Shown here piece after piece: positions 49,943-58,819 of a DNA stretch of 64,000 nt. The stretch comes from Symbiodinium natans. Taxonomy: Eukaryota; Sar; Dinophyceae; Suessiales; Symbiodiniaceae. Every line of letters begins with the position of its first letter. Position 1 is the stretch's first letter. Below the pieces are notes generated by a model, which saw only the letters and a list, made by a program, of their open reading frames with translations, did not search any database and had not been told where the DNA came from. Both the position numbers and the translations under genes were made by a program. The DNA lies in contig CAJNDS010000491.1 of the NCBI GenBank assembly GCA_905221605.1, forward strand, positions 682,001 through 746,000. Reading direction: 5' to 3'.

Positions 49943-50035
49943 AACAAGTTGGAAACTCAATAGCCTCAATCCCTAAGAGTAAAGTACAGGGAATCCCAGC
50001 ACTGTTTGTCCTTAAAACGGTTTCCAACTTTTTGG
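49943..50035. mobile_element. TIR element with CAAGTTGGAAAC ends
   Basis: CAACAAGTTGGAAACTC at the left; CGGTTTCCAACTTTTTG at the right. Single copy recognised here. Confidence 0.65.
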
Positions 50036-50094
50036 GGTTTACTGTGCACCGTTGAGTCGCTACACCCCTGATCCTTAAAGCCCTTAAACCCCCG

Positions 50095-50209
50095 AAACTT
50101 TGTGGTGCTTTACTGTAACTTTAGATCCTTCGCCTTTTGGGTTTATTGGGTTTCTTAATAAGGCAGGTAAAAAGTTCAATTTTATACTGCCCTCCTAAGT
50201 GCAGCCAAG
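50095..50209 (+). mobile_element. Intronic repeat, family H copy 1
   Basis: AACTTTGTGGTGCTTTACTG, AACTTTAGATCCTT, TTTATTGGGTTTCTTAATAA and CCCTCCTAAGTGCAGCCAAG all recur at 56170-56287. No clear terminal inverted repeat; a candidate exon starts at or just after its end. Confidence 0.75.
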
Positions 50210-50233
50210 GAAAATCTTGAAGCCCGTATCCAG

Positions 50234-50290
50234 GTACCTCTACTGGGACATCGTGGCAAATGCCTGGGCGATCTCAGAGAAGCGCGGAAG
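50234..50290 (+). CDS. Candidate coding exon
   Basis: TATCCAG acceptor; frame YLYWDIVANAWAISEKR. The same frame extends upstream (KILKPVSR) to the family H element, so the exon may start at 50210. Confidence 0.5.
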
Positions 50291-50489
50291 GGATTTCGGG
50301 TTTAGGTTTCAGAGGGTTCAGAGGCATTACATGGGCGTTTTGGGCTTCTACAAGGGGGGCTTCTGTGTTTCTAGGGTTTTTGAAGGTATGTGGAGTTTAT
50401 GTGGGGTTTGAGTGGAGTTTATGTGGGGTTTGCGTGTTTATTCGGGTTTTAGGGTTGGGGGGGCGTTTTTGTTGGTGAGATTGTGTTTT

Positions 50490-50600
50490 AGGGCTCAAAG
50501 AAGCACCTACGGCTTTGGGCTCACGCTCAACTTTCTCAGGGCTCAGGGTTTCGGGCGAGGACCGCCAGAGCTTGCCAGGAGGTTCAGACGGACTGAGGCA
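50490..50600 (+). CDS. Candidate coding exon(s)
   Basis: Frame STYGFGLTLNFLRAQG, then RGPPELARRFRRTEASK after GGGCGAGG. Splice limits unclear. Confidence 0.35.
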
Positions 50601-50714
50601 TCTAAATTGAGGGTTTTGGTTGGTGGGGGGGGGGGGGCTTGAGGGGGTATGGGGGGAGGTTTGTGGGGTTTGCGGGGGGGGGGGGGGGGGGTTGGGCGGG
50701 ATTTTGGGTGTTAG

Positions 50715-50829
50715 TCAGATGCAGTTAAAGACGTTGCAATGGACCTGCAGCACGCAAAACCTCATCGTGGGCACAGAAAGACTTCTCTTCAGGGTTAGAT
50801 CCCATCTGGCCAAGCGCATGGGGCTTTAG
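50715..50829 (+). CDS. Candidate terminal coding exon
   Basis: TTAG acceptor; frame QMQLKTLQWTCSTQNLIVGT then ERLLFRVRSHLAKRMGL and TAG. Confidence 0.55.
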
Positions 50830-50850
50830 GGTTTTTGTTTTTTGGGACTT

Positions 50851-50925
50851 CTCTAAGGGTAGTTACATGGCCCTTCAACTTGGGCCCTTAAGAGGGTGCC
50901 CCTTCTATACCCCTTTTATACCCTG
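50851..50925. mobile_element. Family I element, left part
   Basis: TCTAAGGGTAGTTACATGG matches the left TIR of 51533-51679; CCCTAAG/CCCTAAA units follow where the right half would be. Confidence 0.55.
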
Positions 50926-51030
50926 AACCCTAAGCCCTAAGCCCTAAGCCCTAAACCCTAACCCTAACCCCTAAACCCTAAACCCTAAACCCTAAACCCT
51001 AAACCCTAAACCCTAAACCCTAAACCCTAA
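50926..51030 (+). repeat. CCCTAAG then CCCTAAA array
   Basis: A short block of CCCTAAG units passes into about nine CCCTAAA units. Confidence 0.9.
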
Positions 51031-51059
51031 CCCTTTTCTTCGAACTGATAGGGTTTCGG

Positions 51060-51146
51060 GAGCAGGCCGCTGGAAGGCGTCTGCTCAGCGCCGGGCTGCG
51101 CCTTCTGCCAACAGGCGCTTGGAGGGCTGCCCAGCGGTGTGGCTTA
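51060..51146 (+). CDS. Candidate coding exon (frame uncertain)
   Basis: Frames PLEGVCSAPGCAFCQQALGG and AAGRRLLSAGLRLLPTGAW are both open after GAGCAG. Confidence 0.4.
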
Positions 51147-51469
51147 GGGGTGGAGTTGAGGGTTTAGGGTTAGGGTTTAGGGTTTAGGGTTTGGGGTTTG
51201 GGATTTGGGGTTTGGGGTTTATGGTGGTTTACATGGCAACAGTACATGCACGCCCTAAACCCTGAACCCCCGAAACAACCCCCTAAACCCGAACCCCCAC
51301 AGCTAGTAAACCTCGGGGGTTCATGGCTTTCTTATTCCCTGACGTAAGATCCTGACCCCTAGATGCCCACACATAAACCCACCCCCCTTCATGGGGGGCT
51401 GATCTAAAGATCCTGGTGGGACACCATTGGGGGTTCTTAAACCCCAGGCCCTAAACCCTAAACCCCCAA

Positions 51470-51535
51470 CAACTGCCACATGAGCAGGAGCAGTTCTCTA
51501 AGCCAGGGCCTCTTGCTTCGGATACCTACCAGAAT
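51470..51535 (+). CDS. Candidate coding exon ending at a TIR element
   Basis: Frame QQLPHEQEQFSKPGPLASDT then YQN, ending at the ATCTAAGGG tip of the element at 51533. Confidence 0.5.
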
Positions 51536-51679
51536 CTAAGGGTAGTTGCATGGTCCCTAATTATGGGCGTTCAAGGGGACCCCTTATATACTCCTTATGT
51601 ACCCTATAAAACCCCAGGGCCCAGACCCCTTTAAAGAGTAAGGGGCCATATAAAGGGACCATGTGACTGCCCTTAGATA
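51533..51679. mobile_element. TIR element, family I (intact)
   Basis: ATCTAAGGGTAGTTGCATGG and CATGTGACTGCCCTTAGAT are inverted. A third end lies inverted at 52195-52216. Confidence 0.8.
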
Positions 51680-51925
51680 TAGCTACAGACCCTAAACCCT
51701 AAACCCTAAACCCCAAACCCTAAACCCTAGACCCTAGACCCTAAACCCTAAACCCTACATGAACCCTTATGATAGCTACAGCCCCTAAGTCCAGTCCTCA
51801 TAGCCCTAAACCTCCAAACCCTAAACCTAAGCTCTAGACCCTAAACTTTAAACTCTAAACCCTAAACCCTAAACCTCTAAACCAAGAACCCCCTGCGCCC
51901 TGAACGCCTCCTTTCATTGCACCAG

Positions 51926-51958
51926 GATGGCGTGGAGCGCGGCGCCCAACCCATCAGG
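51926..51958 (+). CDS. Candidate small coding exon
   Basis: TTGCACCAG acceptor and frame DGVERGAQPIR before TTTAGGG units. Confidence 0.45.
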
Positions 51959-52048
51959 GTTTAGGGTTTAGGGTTAGGGCTTATTGTTTAGGGTTTAGGG
52001 TTTAGGGTTTAGGGTTTAAGGTTTAGGGTTTAGGGTTTAGGGTTTAGC
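51959..52048 (+). repeat. TTTAGGG array
   Basis: About twelve units with minor variants; a weak frame ARTDEGGWPILHKP follows (52047-52092). Confidence 0.9.
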
Positions 52049-52245
52049 GAGGACAGATGAGGGCGGCTGGCCGATTCTTCATAAGCCTTAGGTTGGGGAC
52101 CAGGAGGCAGCCAACCCATACTCGGCGCACACATGTTTGTGATTGTTTATTGCTGTTTTTAGGGTTTGGGGTTTAGGGTTTAGGGTCTGTAGCTATATCT
52201 AAGGGCAGTCACATGGTTGTACGTGGTCTCCTTTGTCACTTGTAG

Positions 52246-52332
52246 TTCATCAAGCATCTCATTCTAAGTATCACCCGAGAAGTTGAAACCCGAAGCCGGC
52301 AAAGCTACCCTCAGAGCCCCCCGGAGCCCTGA
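52246..52332 (+). CDS. Candidate coding exon
   Basis: CACTTGTAG acceptor; frame FIKHLILSITREVETRSRQS then YPQSPPEP and TGA. Confidence 0.55.
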   Translation, partial: FIKHLILSITREVETRSRQSYPQSPPEP

Positions 52333-52366
52333 AGCCCTCAGATCCTGAAGGCCTACATTACCTGGG

Positions 52367-52467
52367 TTTTGGAGTACTACACTTTAATACTTTTTTTGGT
52401 TCTGGGTTCCTATAATAGCTACTTAAACCTAAAAAGTATATGCTTTTTTTCAGGGTCTACTCCAAAG
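52367..52467. mobile_element. TIR element, family B copy 2
   Basis: Near-identical to 38453-38556. It is flanked by candidate coding sequence (SDPEGLHYL before; YISGPFTFLKLKL after, 52473-52512). Confidence 0.9.
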
Positions 52468-52856
52468 CTAAGTACATTTCAGGCCCCTTCACGTTTCTGA
52501 AACTCAAACTGGGGTTTGGGGTTTAGGGTTTTGGGTTTAAAGGGTTGAGTTGGAGTAAGTTCTAAAGTTCTATGGGCCTCATAGGATATATAACCCTGTG
52601 CAACTCGTAGCCGGTTTCTTTGTCCAGCAAAGCCCCTGACACCCTGAACCCCCGAAGCCCGAAGTCCTAAACCCTAAATCCCTACAACACTGAAGCCCAT
52701 GCGCCCTAAACCCCACTGCAGGCGCACGTCCGCGGGCTTAGGGTTTAGGGCTTAGGGAAGTTTTAGCACATGGGGTTTAGGGTTTCATTGGGGTTTCGGG
52801 TTCGCTAGGACACAAACCCTAAATCCGAAGCTAAACCCTACACCCCCGGGGAAGTG

Positions 52857-52921
52857 AGGGGTGGACTAGTCGAACCTCGCAAGAAGGTGGGGCTGGTCCC
52901 TGATCCCCGAAAAGCCACCTA
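52857..52921 (+). CDS. Candidate terminal coding exon
   Basis: Frame GEVRGGLVEPRKKVGLVPD then PRKAT and TAA. Basic. Confidence 0.45.
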
Positions 52922-52929
52922 AACCCTCA

Positions 52930-53082
52930 AGTCTACGCCCTAAACCCTCAACCCTAAACCCTCCATCCCTAAACCCTAAACCCTAAACCCTCAACCCTAA
53001 ACCCTAAACCCTAAGCCCTAAGCCCTAAGCCCTAAGCCCTAAGCCCTCAGCCCTAAGCCCTAAACCCTAAACCCTAAACCCG
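52930..53082 (+). repeat. CCCTAAA array with CCCTAAG block
   Basis: CCCTAAA units enclose a homogeneous run of CCCTAAG (53016-53063). Confidence 0.9.
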
Positions 53083-53102
53083 AACCCACAACGCCTCCAG
53101 GC

Positions 53103-53143
53103 ACCCATCCCTGGTGTCGAAGCCATGGTGCGCAGATCTTTAT
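53103..53143 (+). CDS. Candidate small coding exon
   Basis: CTCCAG acceptor, frame APIPGVEAMVRRSL. Confidence 0.4.
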
Positions 53144-53376
53144 GGTTCAGGGTTTTGGGGTTAGGGTTTAGGGTTTAGGGTTTAGGGAGATAGAGTTTAG
53201 GCACACGACTTGTGGTTTCAAATTTTAGGGCTTCTAGTTTTTTTGAAGAGCGTTTAGAGTCAGACTCCCAAATAGTCAGGATCCCCAAAAAAGGGACCTT
53301 AGTTTTGAGATTTGACCATCTGCTAAGCCCCGCAAAAAACAACCAGAAGCCGCCAAGAATGCCCTGAATTCCTTTT

Positions 53377-53455
53377 TGTTCGGGTTTGTGTTCCCTTCTC
53401 AGCCCTTTAGCCCGAAAAGGGACACCCTTTTATTCCTAGGTTGCTGTTGGGTCTA
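53377..53455. mobile_element. Intronic repeat, family L copy 1
   Basis: ATTCCTTTTTGTTCGGGTTT, AGCCCTTTAGCCCGAAAAGG and ATTCCTAGGTTGCT match 56788-56870 in order. Confidence 0.55.
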
Positions 53456-53471
53456 GTTTATTTGCCTTAGG

Positions 53472-53552
53472 TGAAGTCACAACGGTTCATGCCCCTCGAG
53501 GCCTTCCTAAAGCCTGCTGAGGCTTCTCAGCCGGTTGCGCAGTCATCAGTGT
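53472..53552 (+). CDS. Terminal coding exon
   Basis: Frame KSQRFMPLEAFLKPAEASQP then VAQSSV and TGA. Clear protein character; family unknown. Confidence 0.55.
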
Positions 53553-53646
53553 GATCATCGTATCCGTAGTAAAGTTTGGGTTGGGGTCAGACCCACTGAA
53601 CCCCTTAAAGACTCGTTAAGCTTCCCACCCCCTGCTTCTCCCCCAG

Positions 53647-53718
53647 ATACAATGTATCAGATCACAGACTGGCTGTGGGATAATGATACTTCTAGCAGCA
53701 AGAGGAATCTGATCACGG
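53647..53718 (+). CDS. Candidate coding exon
   Basis: TTCTCCCCCAG acceptor; frame TMYQITDWLWDNDTSSSKRN then LIT to a GTAACC donor. Confidence 0.6.
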
Positions 53719-54129
53719 GTAACCATAATCATCATAATTAATCACCATCATCATGCTTGCTGTTGTCGTCTTTGTAGCAAACCCTAAAACCCTAGAGCTT
53801 GAACTACCCCTCCCCTAAGAGCTTGAAACCGGACACCCCGAAACAACAAAGCCTACGTTTAAAACCAGCCCGAAACCCTACGCCAAACGGTTGAGGGTCC
53901 ACCCTAAACCCCAGAACCCCAAACCCTAAACGAATCCCAGAAAGCGTAAGTTGGAGGGCTGAGAGAGACTCCCCCGTGCATGCCACACCTCTCTCTCTCT
54001 CTCTTCCCCCCCTGGTGGTGGGGTTGAAGGTTCAGGGGTTAGGGTTTATAGGTTCAGAGACGGAAAGCCCCCCCCCCCCCTCAACCCCTCAACCCCCTCA
54101 ACCCCCTGACCCCCCAACCCAACCCGAAC

Positions 54130-54240
54130 CGCCCCAAGAAAGCCGGAGCAACAAGGGCCCCCCTTGGGCAGGTACATCTGGCATGGCTATTCTGGGGCCC
54201 TGATGCCGGGTGGTCAAAAGGTTGCTGGAGCCCTAGACCG
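54130..54240 (+). CDS. Candidate coding exon
   Basis: Frame KKAGATRAPLGQVHLAWLFW then GPDAGWSKG. It extends into a GTACTATAGGGGTTCCC-type element (about 54265-54350). Confidence 0.45.
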
Positions 54241-54411
54241 GCCTTTAAAGGCCCGGGTGGCTTTCCACGTACTATAGGGGTTCCCTTAGGGCCCCTTTAT
54301 AGTTACACCATAATAACGCCCCAAAACCCTACTCCAACTATTCAGCCCCCTATATTAGGGTTTCTTAGGCGTGTAAGGTTCAGGGTTGGGGTTTGGGGTT
54401 TAGGGTTACCC

Positions 54412-54470
54412 TAAACCCTAAACCCTAAACCCTAAACCCTAAACCCTAAACCCTAAACCCTAAAGCCTTG
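54412..54470 (+). repeat. CCCTAAA array and poly-G run
   Basis: Eight CCCTAAA units, then a G run at 54476-54490 directly before the next exon acceptor. Confidence 0.95.
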
Positions 54471-54493
54471 GAAAGGGGGGGGGGGGGGGGTAG

Positions 54494-54586
54494 GACGTCC
54501 TTCCAGAAGCCAAGGTGGAGGAGGAAGACGAGAAGAAGAAAGCCGGATTCACTCTGAGGCCTGCACGGTTCTTCAAGCCTCTTGAA
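54494..54586 (+). CDS. Candidate coding exon, charged
   Basis: TAG acceptor; frame DVLPEAKVEEEDEKKKAGFT then LRPARFFKPLE. CCCTAAA/CCCGAAA units on both sides. Confidence 0.6.
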
Positions 54587-54772
54587 ACCCTAAACCCTAA
54601 ACCCGAAACCCGAAACCCGAAACCCTAAACCCTAAACCCTAAACCCGAAACCCGAAACCCTAAGCCCTAAACCCTAAACCCTAAACCCTAAACCCTAATC
54701 CCGAGACCCTGAGCCCGAAACCCGAACCCTTTCCCTGGGCTTGGGAGCGGTGTTTAGAGTTCTAGAATTTAG

Positions 54773-54825
54773 GATCTCATCGTGGACCTGCAGCTTTGTG
54801 CTGGCTACCGAAAGCCTCCTAAACC
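54773..54825 (+). CDS. Candidate coding exon
   Basis: TTTAG acceptor; frame DLIVDLQLCAGYRKPP. Confidence 0.5.
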
Positions 54826-55093
54826 CTAATCAGGGTTTAGGGTTTAGTTTTTAGGGTTTAGGGTTTAGGACCCCTAAACCCTAAACCCTGAATCGCTAAA
54901 TTCCTTAACCCTAAGCTCCACATGCTAAATTGTAAAACCCTCAATTCCTGAGCCCTAAATTCTGAAATGTTTCTGAAGCTTGAATTCCTACATTCCTAAA
55001 CCCTAATTTCCTGATATGTACATTCCTAAACACTGAATTTCCGAAAGCCCTAAATGCCCTAAACCCCATGAACCCTGGCTCTCAACCGCCTGG

Positions 55094-55207
55094 CTCTTAG
55101 TAGGGAATGCGGGAATCAGGGCCTATATTTCTATATATATATATATAATATGTATACTGTGAGGGAGTATATAGGGGGGCCCCAATTCCGTCATCCCTAC
55201 TAGGAAC
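55094..55207. mobile_element. TIR element, family E copy 2
   Basis: CTCTTAGTAGGGAATGCGGG at the left, CCGTCATCCCTACTAGGAA at the right, with a TA repeat (55130-55150) inside. Confidence 0.75.
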
Positions 55208-55245
55208 CCTAAACCCTAAACCCTAAACCCTAAACCAATCTTTAG

Positions 55246-55320
55246 ATGCCCAGGGGCTTGCTGGGGCCACCGCCAGACGTCGACTTGATCGAGTCGAAGA
55301 GCATCGTGGGCTTTCAGGCG
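55246..55320 (+). CDS. Candidate coding exon
   Basis: TTTAG acceptor, exactly 25 codons: MPRGLLGPPPDVDLIESKS then IVGFQA, GTTTGG donor. CCCTAAA before; G-rich and TTTGGGG after. Confidence 0.6.
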
Positions 55321-55408
55321 GTTTGGGGGGGGGGGGGGGGGAGTTGGGGTTCGGGGATTGGGGTTTTAGGGTTTGGGGTTAGGGTTTAGGGTGGGGCGGG
55401 GGGGTTGG

Positions 55409-55508
55409 GGCTTGGGGTTTGGGGTTTGGGGTTTGGGGTTTGTGGTTTGGGGTTTGGGGTTTGGGGTTTGGGGTTTGGGGTTTGGGGTTTGGGGTTTGGG
55501 GTTTAGGG
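55409..55508 (+). repeat. TTTGGGG variant array
   Basis: About thirteen homogeneous TTTGGGG units, then a switch to CCCCAAA/CCCGAAA (55510-55620). The frames GVWGLGF on plus are repeat translation. Confidence 0.95.
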
Positions 55509-55730
55509 ACCCTAAACCCCAAACCCCAAACCCCGAGCCCGAAACCCCAGCCCGAAACCCAAACCCTAAACCCGAAACCCGAAACCCTAAACCCTAAACC
55601 CCCTAAACCCTAAACCCTAAACCCTACATGTAAGCGAAAAAGCCGTGAAAGCCTCAAACCTTTGGGTGGTCTTCAGGCTTGAAACTTTCCGGTTTTCCTG
55701 TAGGGTTTTAACCCTAAACCCACACCCCAG

Positions 55731-55791
55731 ACCCTCGACCGATCGCGTCAGGTCCTTGGCCCAATGGAGAACCTTGGAAGCATCGGCAAAG
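55731..55791 (+). CDS. Candidate coding exon
   Basis: CCCCAG acceptor; frame TLDRSRQVLGPMENLGSIGK, GTCTGA donor; open further to about 55815 (GLMLRRGTW). Confidence 0.6.
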
Positions 55792-55829
55792 GTCTGATGT
55801 TGAGGCGAGGCACCTGGGTTTTGAGGGTT

Positions 55830-56130
55830 TAGGTTTGAGGGTTCGGGGGGCTCGCGGGTTTAAGGGTTTGAGGGTTGGAGGGTTCCCTAAACCCTAAAAA
55901 CCCTCAAACCCCAAACCTTCAAACTAAACCCAAACCCCGAACCCCAAGACCCTAAAGCCCTGAACCCTAAAACCCCGAACCCTAAAACCCTAATACCCCT
56001 AAATCCCCTAAAACCCTGAACAACTAAAACCCCTAAAACCCCTACGCCCCCCTAAAACCACAAACCACTAAACCCCTAAAACCCCGAAAGCCCCGAAAGC
56101 CCCGAAAGCCCCCAGCTGCGCAGGGTAATA
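55830..56130 (+). other. Degenerate heptamer stretch
   Basis: CCCTAAAACC/CCCCGAA-type text with drifting period and no coding signal. Confidence 0.6.
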
Positions 56131-56169
56131 ACCCCCCAAAACGCTGTTGTAATGATCAAGGCCCTTATC

Positions 56170-56287
56170 TAACTTTGTGGTACTTTACCGCAACTTTAGA
56201 TCCTTACCTTTTTTTGGGGCTTTATTGGGTTTCTTAAATAAGGCAGCTAAAAGTTTAATTTACAGCTACCCTCCTGAGTGCAGCCAA
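56170..56287 (+). mobile_element. Intronic repeat, family H copy 2
   Basis: AACTTTGTGGTACTTTACCG to CTGAGTGCAGCCAAG aligns with 50095-50209 across its length. The terminal AAG acts as acceptor for the exon at 56289. Confidence 0.8.
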
Positions 56288-56288
56288 G

Positions 56289-56359
56289 CTAAGCTGCGCA
56301 GGATTCCTATGACTCTCTTCGGTCGGCCCGTGTACGAGTTCGAAGGTGGCGGACAGTGA
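56289..56359 (+). CDS. Terminal coding exon abutting an intronic repeat
   Basis: Frame KLRRIPMTLFGRPVYEFEGG then GQ and TGA, beginning at the exact end of the family H repeat. Confidence 0.6.
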
Positions 56360-56373
56360 GCCTTGCAAGGGGG

Positions 56374-56460
56374 GCTTGGGGTTTAGGGTTTAGGGTTTAG
56401 GGTTTAGGGTTTAGGGTTCAGGGTTCAGGGTTCAGGGTTCAGGGTTCAGGGTTCAGGGCT
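56374..56460 (+). repeat. TTTAGGG then GGGTTCA array
   Basis: Five TTTAGGG units followed by seven GGGTTCA units. Confidence 0.9.
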
Positions 56461-56787
56461 TTTAAGGTTTTGGGGTTGGTTTTAAGGTTTAGGGTTGAGG
56501 GTTTAGGGCTCAAGGTTTAGGAGTAGAAGAAGGGTTTGAATGGCTCCGGGATGCTGCTGCCGCTGATTTACGAGTTGCCGCTGCTGGGGTTGGGATGTTT
56601 GGGTTTTAGACCATAAGGTTTTAGGGTTTAGGGTTTAGGGTTTAGGGTTTTAGGTTTTAGGGTTCAGTTCCGGGCTTGGTTCCCGGGTTCAGAGCTTGTG
56701 GTCTCTAGGGTGTCCTGCTCCTAGCCACCTAGCCGCTCTCAGAAGCCCTTTGCGCTGCAATCGCACGCAACCCACACTAGGACCCCA

Positions 56788-56870
56788 AAATTCCCTTTGC
56801 TGAGGGTTTGGGTGCCCCTTATAAGCCTCTTTAAGCCGGAAAGGGCACCCACTTCATTCCGAGGTTACTC
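56788..56870. mobile_element. Intronic repeat, family L copy 2
   Basis: AAATTCCCTTTGCTGAGGGT to TTCATTCCGAGGTTACTCTT corresponds to 53377-53455. Confidence 0.55.
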
Positions 56871-56954
56871 TTAAGCGCAAACCTCAAACCTCAAGCCCCG
56901 AACCCCGAACCCCAAACCCCAAACCCTAAACCCTCAACCTTTTTTCTTTCCTAG

Positions 56955-57015
56955 GTACCTCTACTTCCTGCAGAAAGATGCCAAAATTGCCGATGGCCAG
57001 AGCGCCAGCTGGGAG
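56955..57015 (+). CDS. Candidate coding exon
   Basis: TTCTTTCCTAG acceptor, frame YLYFLQKDAKIADGQSASWE, possible GC donor GCAGTG. One of the best acceptors in the window. Confidence 0.65.
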
Positions 57016-57255
57016 GCAGTGGCTTGGGTTGGGGGGGGGGGGGGGGGGGGGCGGTTCAAAGGGTGTAGGGTTTTGGTGTTTAGGGATGTTTAGGGTTTAG
57101 GGTTTAGGTTTTGTTTTTTCAATGGCGCTTTTTGTTGCCCAGAGAGTCCAGTTTCGGGTCTCCAATTTACCATAATCCCAAGGGTTTTGGGGCCCAAAGG
57201 CTAGAAGTACAGGGTATTCGGACCCTCTGCATGGGTTCTGTTTGGTTTGACTTTA

Positions 57256-57430
57256 GGGTTGGGGTTTAGGGTTTGGGGTTTAGGGTTTTTAGGGTTTAGG
57301 GTTTAGGGTTTAGGGTTTAGGGTTTAGGGTTTAGGGTTTAGGGTTTTAGGGTTTAGGGTTTAGGGTTTAGGGTTTAGGGTTTAGGGTTTAGGGTTTAGGG
57401 GGGGGGAGGGGGGGGGGGGGGGGGGGCGGG
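57256..57430 (+). repeat. TTTAGGG array ending in poly-G
   Basis: About nineteen units then a long G-rich run (57399-57430). Confidence 0.95.
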
Positions 57431-57533
57431 GCGGGATTTATTGAATTACAGCATGTTACAGTTCGGTTCGGGCTATTTAGGGATCAGGGTATCAAAGCCC
57501 CGGCCCTTCAAACCCCACAACCGCACCCTTCAG

Positions 57534-57596
57534 CCATCAGTGGAAGTGAACCCGAAAACCCTGCAAAAGCTGGGTGCCAGTAGTCTTGGCTTGTAA
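57534..57596 (+). CDS. Terminal coding exon
   Basis: CCTTCAG acceptor; frame PSVEVNPKTLQKLGASSLGL then TAA. Confidence 0.6.
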   Translation, partial: PSVEVNPKTLQKLGASSLGL

Positions 57597-57943
57597 CTGT
57601 CCGCGGCCAACATGTGCGACATGCCAACGGCTCCTGTCTCACATGTTACAGAGGTCCGTAACAATATAAGTATCACAGATGTCTGTATCAGGCTGACTGT
57701 TAAACTCTATAAACACACATGTGCCCTAAACCCTAAACCCTAAACCCTAAACCCTAAGCCATTTTGAAGGGTCGGCTTCCCTACCAAGCACCCTCGACAC
57801 CGCGAAACCCTCAACCCGCAATCCTGCTGGCTCTGAGTAGGAGCTTTGGGAGGTTGGTGTTGGGTTTAGGGTTTAGGGCTAGGGTTTAGGGTTTAGGGCT
57901 TCTGGCTTAGGGTTTAGTTCCGGAGTTAGAGTTTAGGGTTCAG
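57597..57943 (+). other. Possible 3' region and heptamers
   Basis: After the stop comes unique sequence (57597-57720) that could be 3' UTR, then CCCTAAA (57724-57757) and TTTAGGG (57863-57935). Confidence 0.4.
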
Positions 57944-58061
57944 CATCTCGAGCCCAAGCATTCGCTCGGCAAGCCGCTTCTCAAGCGACGGAGACATACC
58001 CATGCGCCTGTCGGGTCCCACAACATCAGGATGATCATGTTTACTTCGTCACCTGCGGAAG
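57944..58061 (+). CDS. Duplicated exon, copy 2 (HLExKHSL)
   Basis: GGGTTCAG acceptor as in copy 1; frame HLEPKHSLGKPLLKRRRHTH then APVGSHNIRMIMFTSS. Shared positions with 36381: HL--KHSL-K----R---TH-P--SHNI--I. Confidence 0.6.
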
Positions 58062-58119
58062 CCCTAAACCCTAAACCCTAAACCCTAAACCTAAACCCTA
58101 AACCTAAACCCTAAACCCA

Positions 58120-58197
58120 ATGGAGCACGGGGGGAGGGGGAGGCCACCAAAGGTGTGTGGTCCTAAGGCCGTGCGGTTCCCACACGAAAGTTATGGC
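58120..58197 (+). CDS. Candidate exon with an AT-hook-like motif
   Basis: Frame MEHGGRGRPPKVCGPKAVRF then PHESYG. GRGRPPK is the canonical AT-hook core that binds the minor groove of AT-rich DNA. CCCTAAA units precede the ATG, so it could be a first exon or an internal one. Confidence 0.5.
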
Positions 58198-58269
58198 AAC
58201 CCTAAACCGTTTATAGGGTTTATGTGTATGTATGTGGGGTTTATATGGGTTTATAGGATGTATATGTAT

Positions 58270-58340
58270 GTAAGAAATGTTCGCATACCCCTTGAGGCTT
58301 ACACCTTACAAGAAATTCAGGGGTATGGTAAAATCCTTAC
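58270..58340. mobile_element. TIR element with CATACCCC ends
   Basis: TGTAAGAAATGTTCGCATAC at the left; GGGGTATGGTAAAATCCTTA at the right; imperfect inverted repeats. Confidence 0.55.
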
Positions 58341-58428
58341 TTATATGCTCGATTTATAGGTTAGGGGGTATGGGTTTGGGGTATCCCTTAACCCTAAACC
58401 CTAAACCCGAAACTCTTCTCCCCAAAGG

Positions 58429-58531
58429 GCTCATGTACCCATCTGGAATACACTTGGGCCCTTTAAAGCTACTATGTAGGAACGTTAGGAACCCCTTTTA
58501 GGTCCCAAGAATGTACTATGTAGGTACACGG
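58429..58531. mobile_element. TIR element, family F copy 1
   Basis: CATGTACCCATCTGGAATAC then ACTTGGGCCC at the left; GTCCCAAGAATGTACTATGT then AGGTAC at the right. Confidence 0.65.
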
Positions 58532-58576
58532 ACGGCCTAAGGCCTAAACCCTAAACCCCTTTTTACCCTTGGGGAG

Positions 58577-58636
58577 GAGTTCGGCGCCGGCGTTGAGCCA
58601 AAGCCGGAGAAGCTCTATGAGTCCATCCACTCAGTT
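58577..58636 (+). CDS. Candidate coding exon
   Basis: GGGGAG acceptor; frame EFGAGVEPKPEKLYESIHS then V, followed by GGTTTAGG. Confidence 0.55.
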
Positions 58637-58819
58637 GGTTTAGGGTTTAGGGTTTAGGGTTTAGAGGGTTTAGGGGGTTTAGGGGGTTTAGGATTTTAGG
58701 GTTTCAGGGGTTTGGGGTTTAGCGTTTAGGGGGGTTGAGGGCTCAGGGTTCAGGCTTCAGGGGTTTCAGGGTTTAGGTTTCAGAGGTTTAGGGGTTTAGG
58801 TTTTAGGTTTTGGGCTTTA

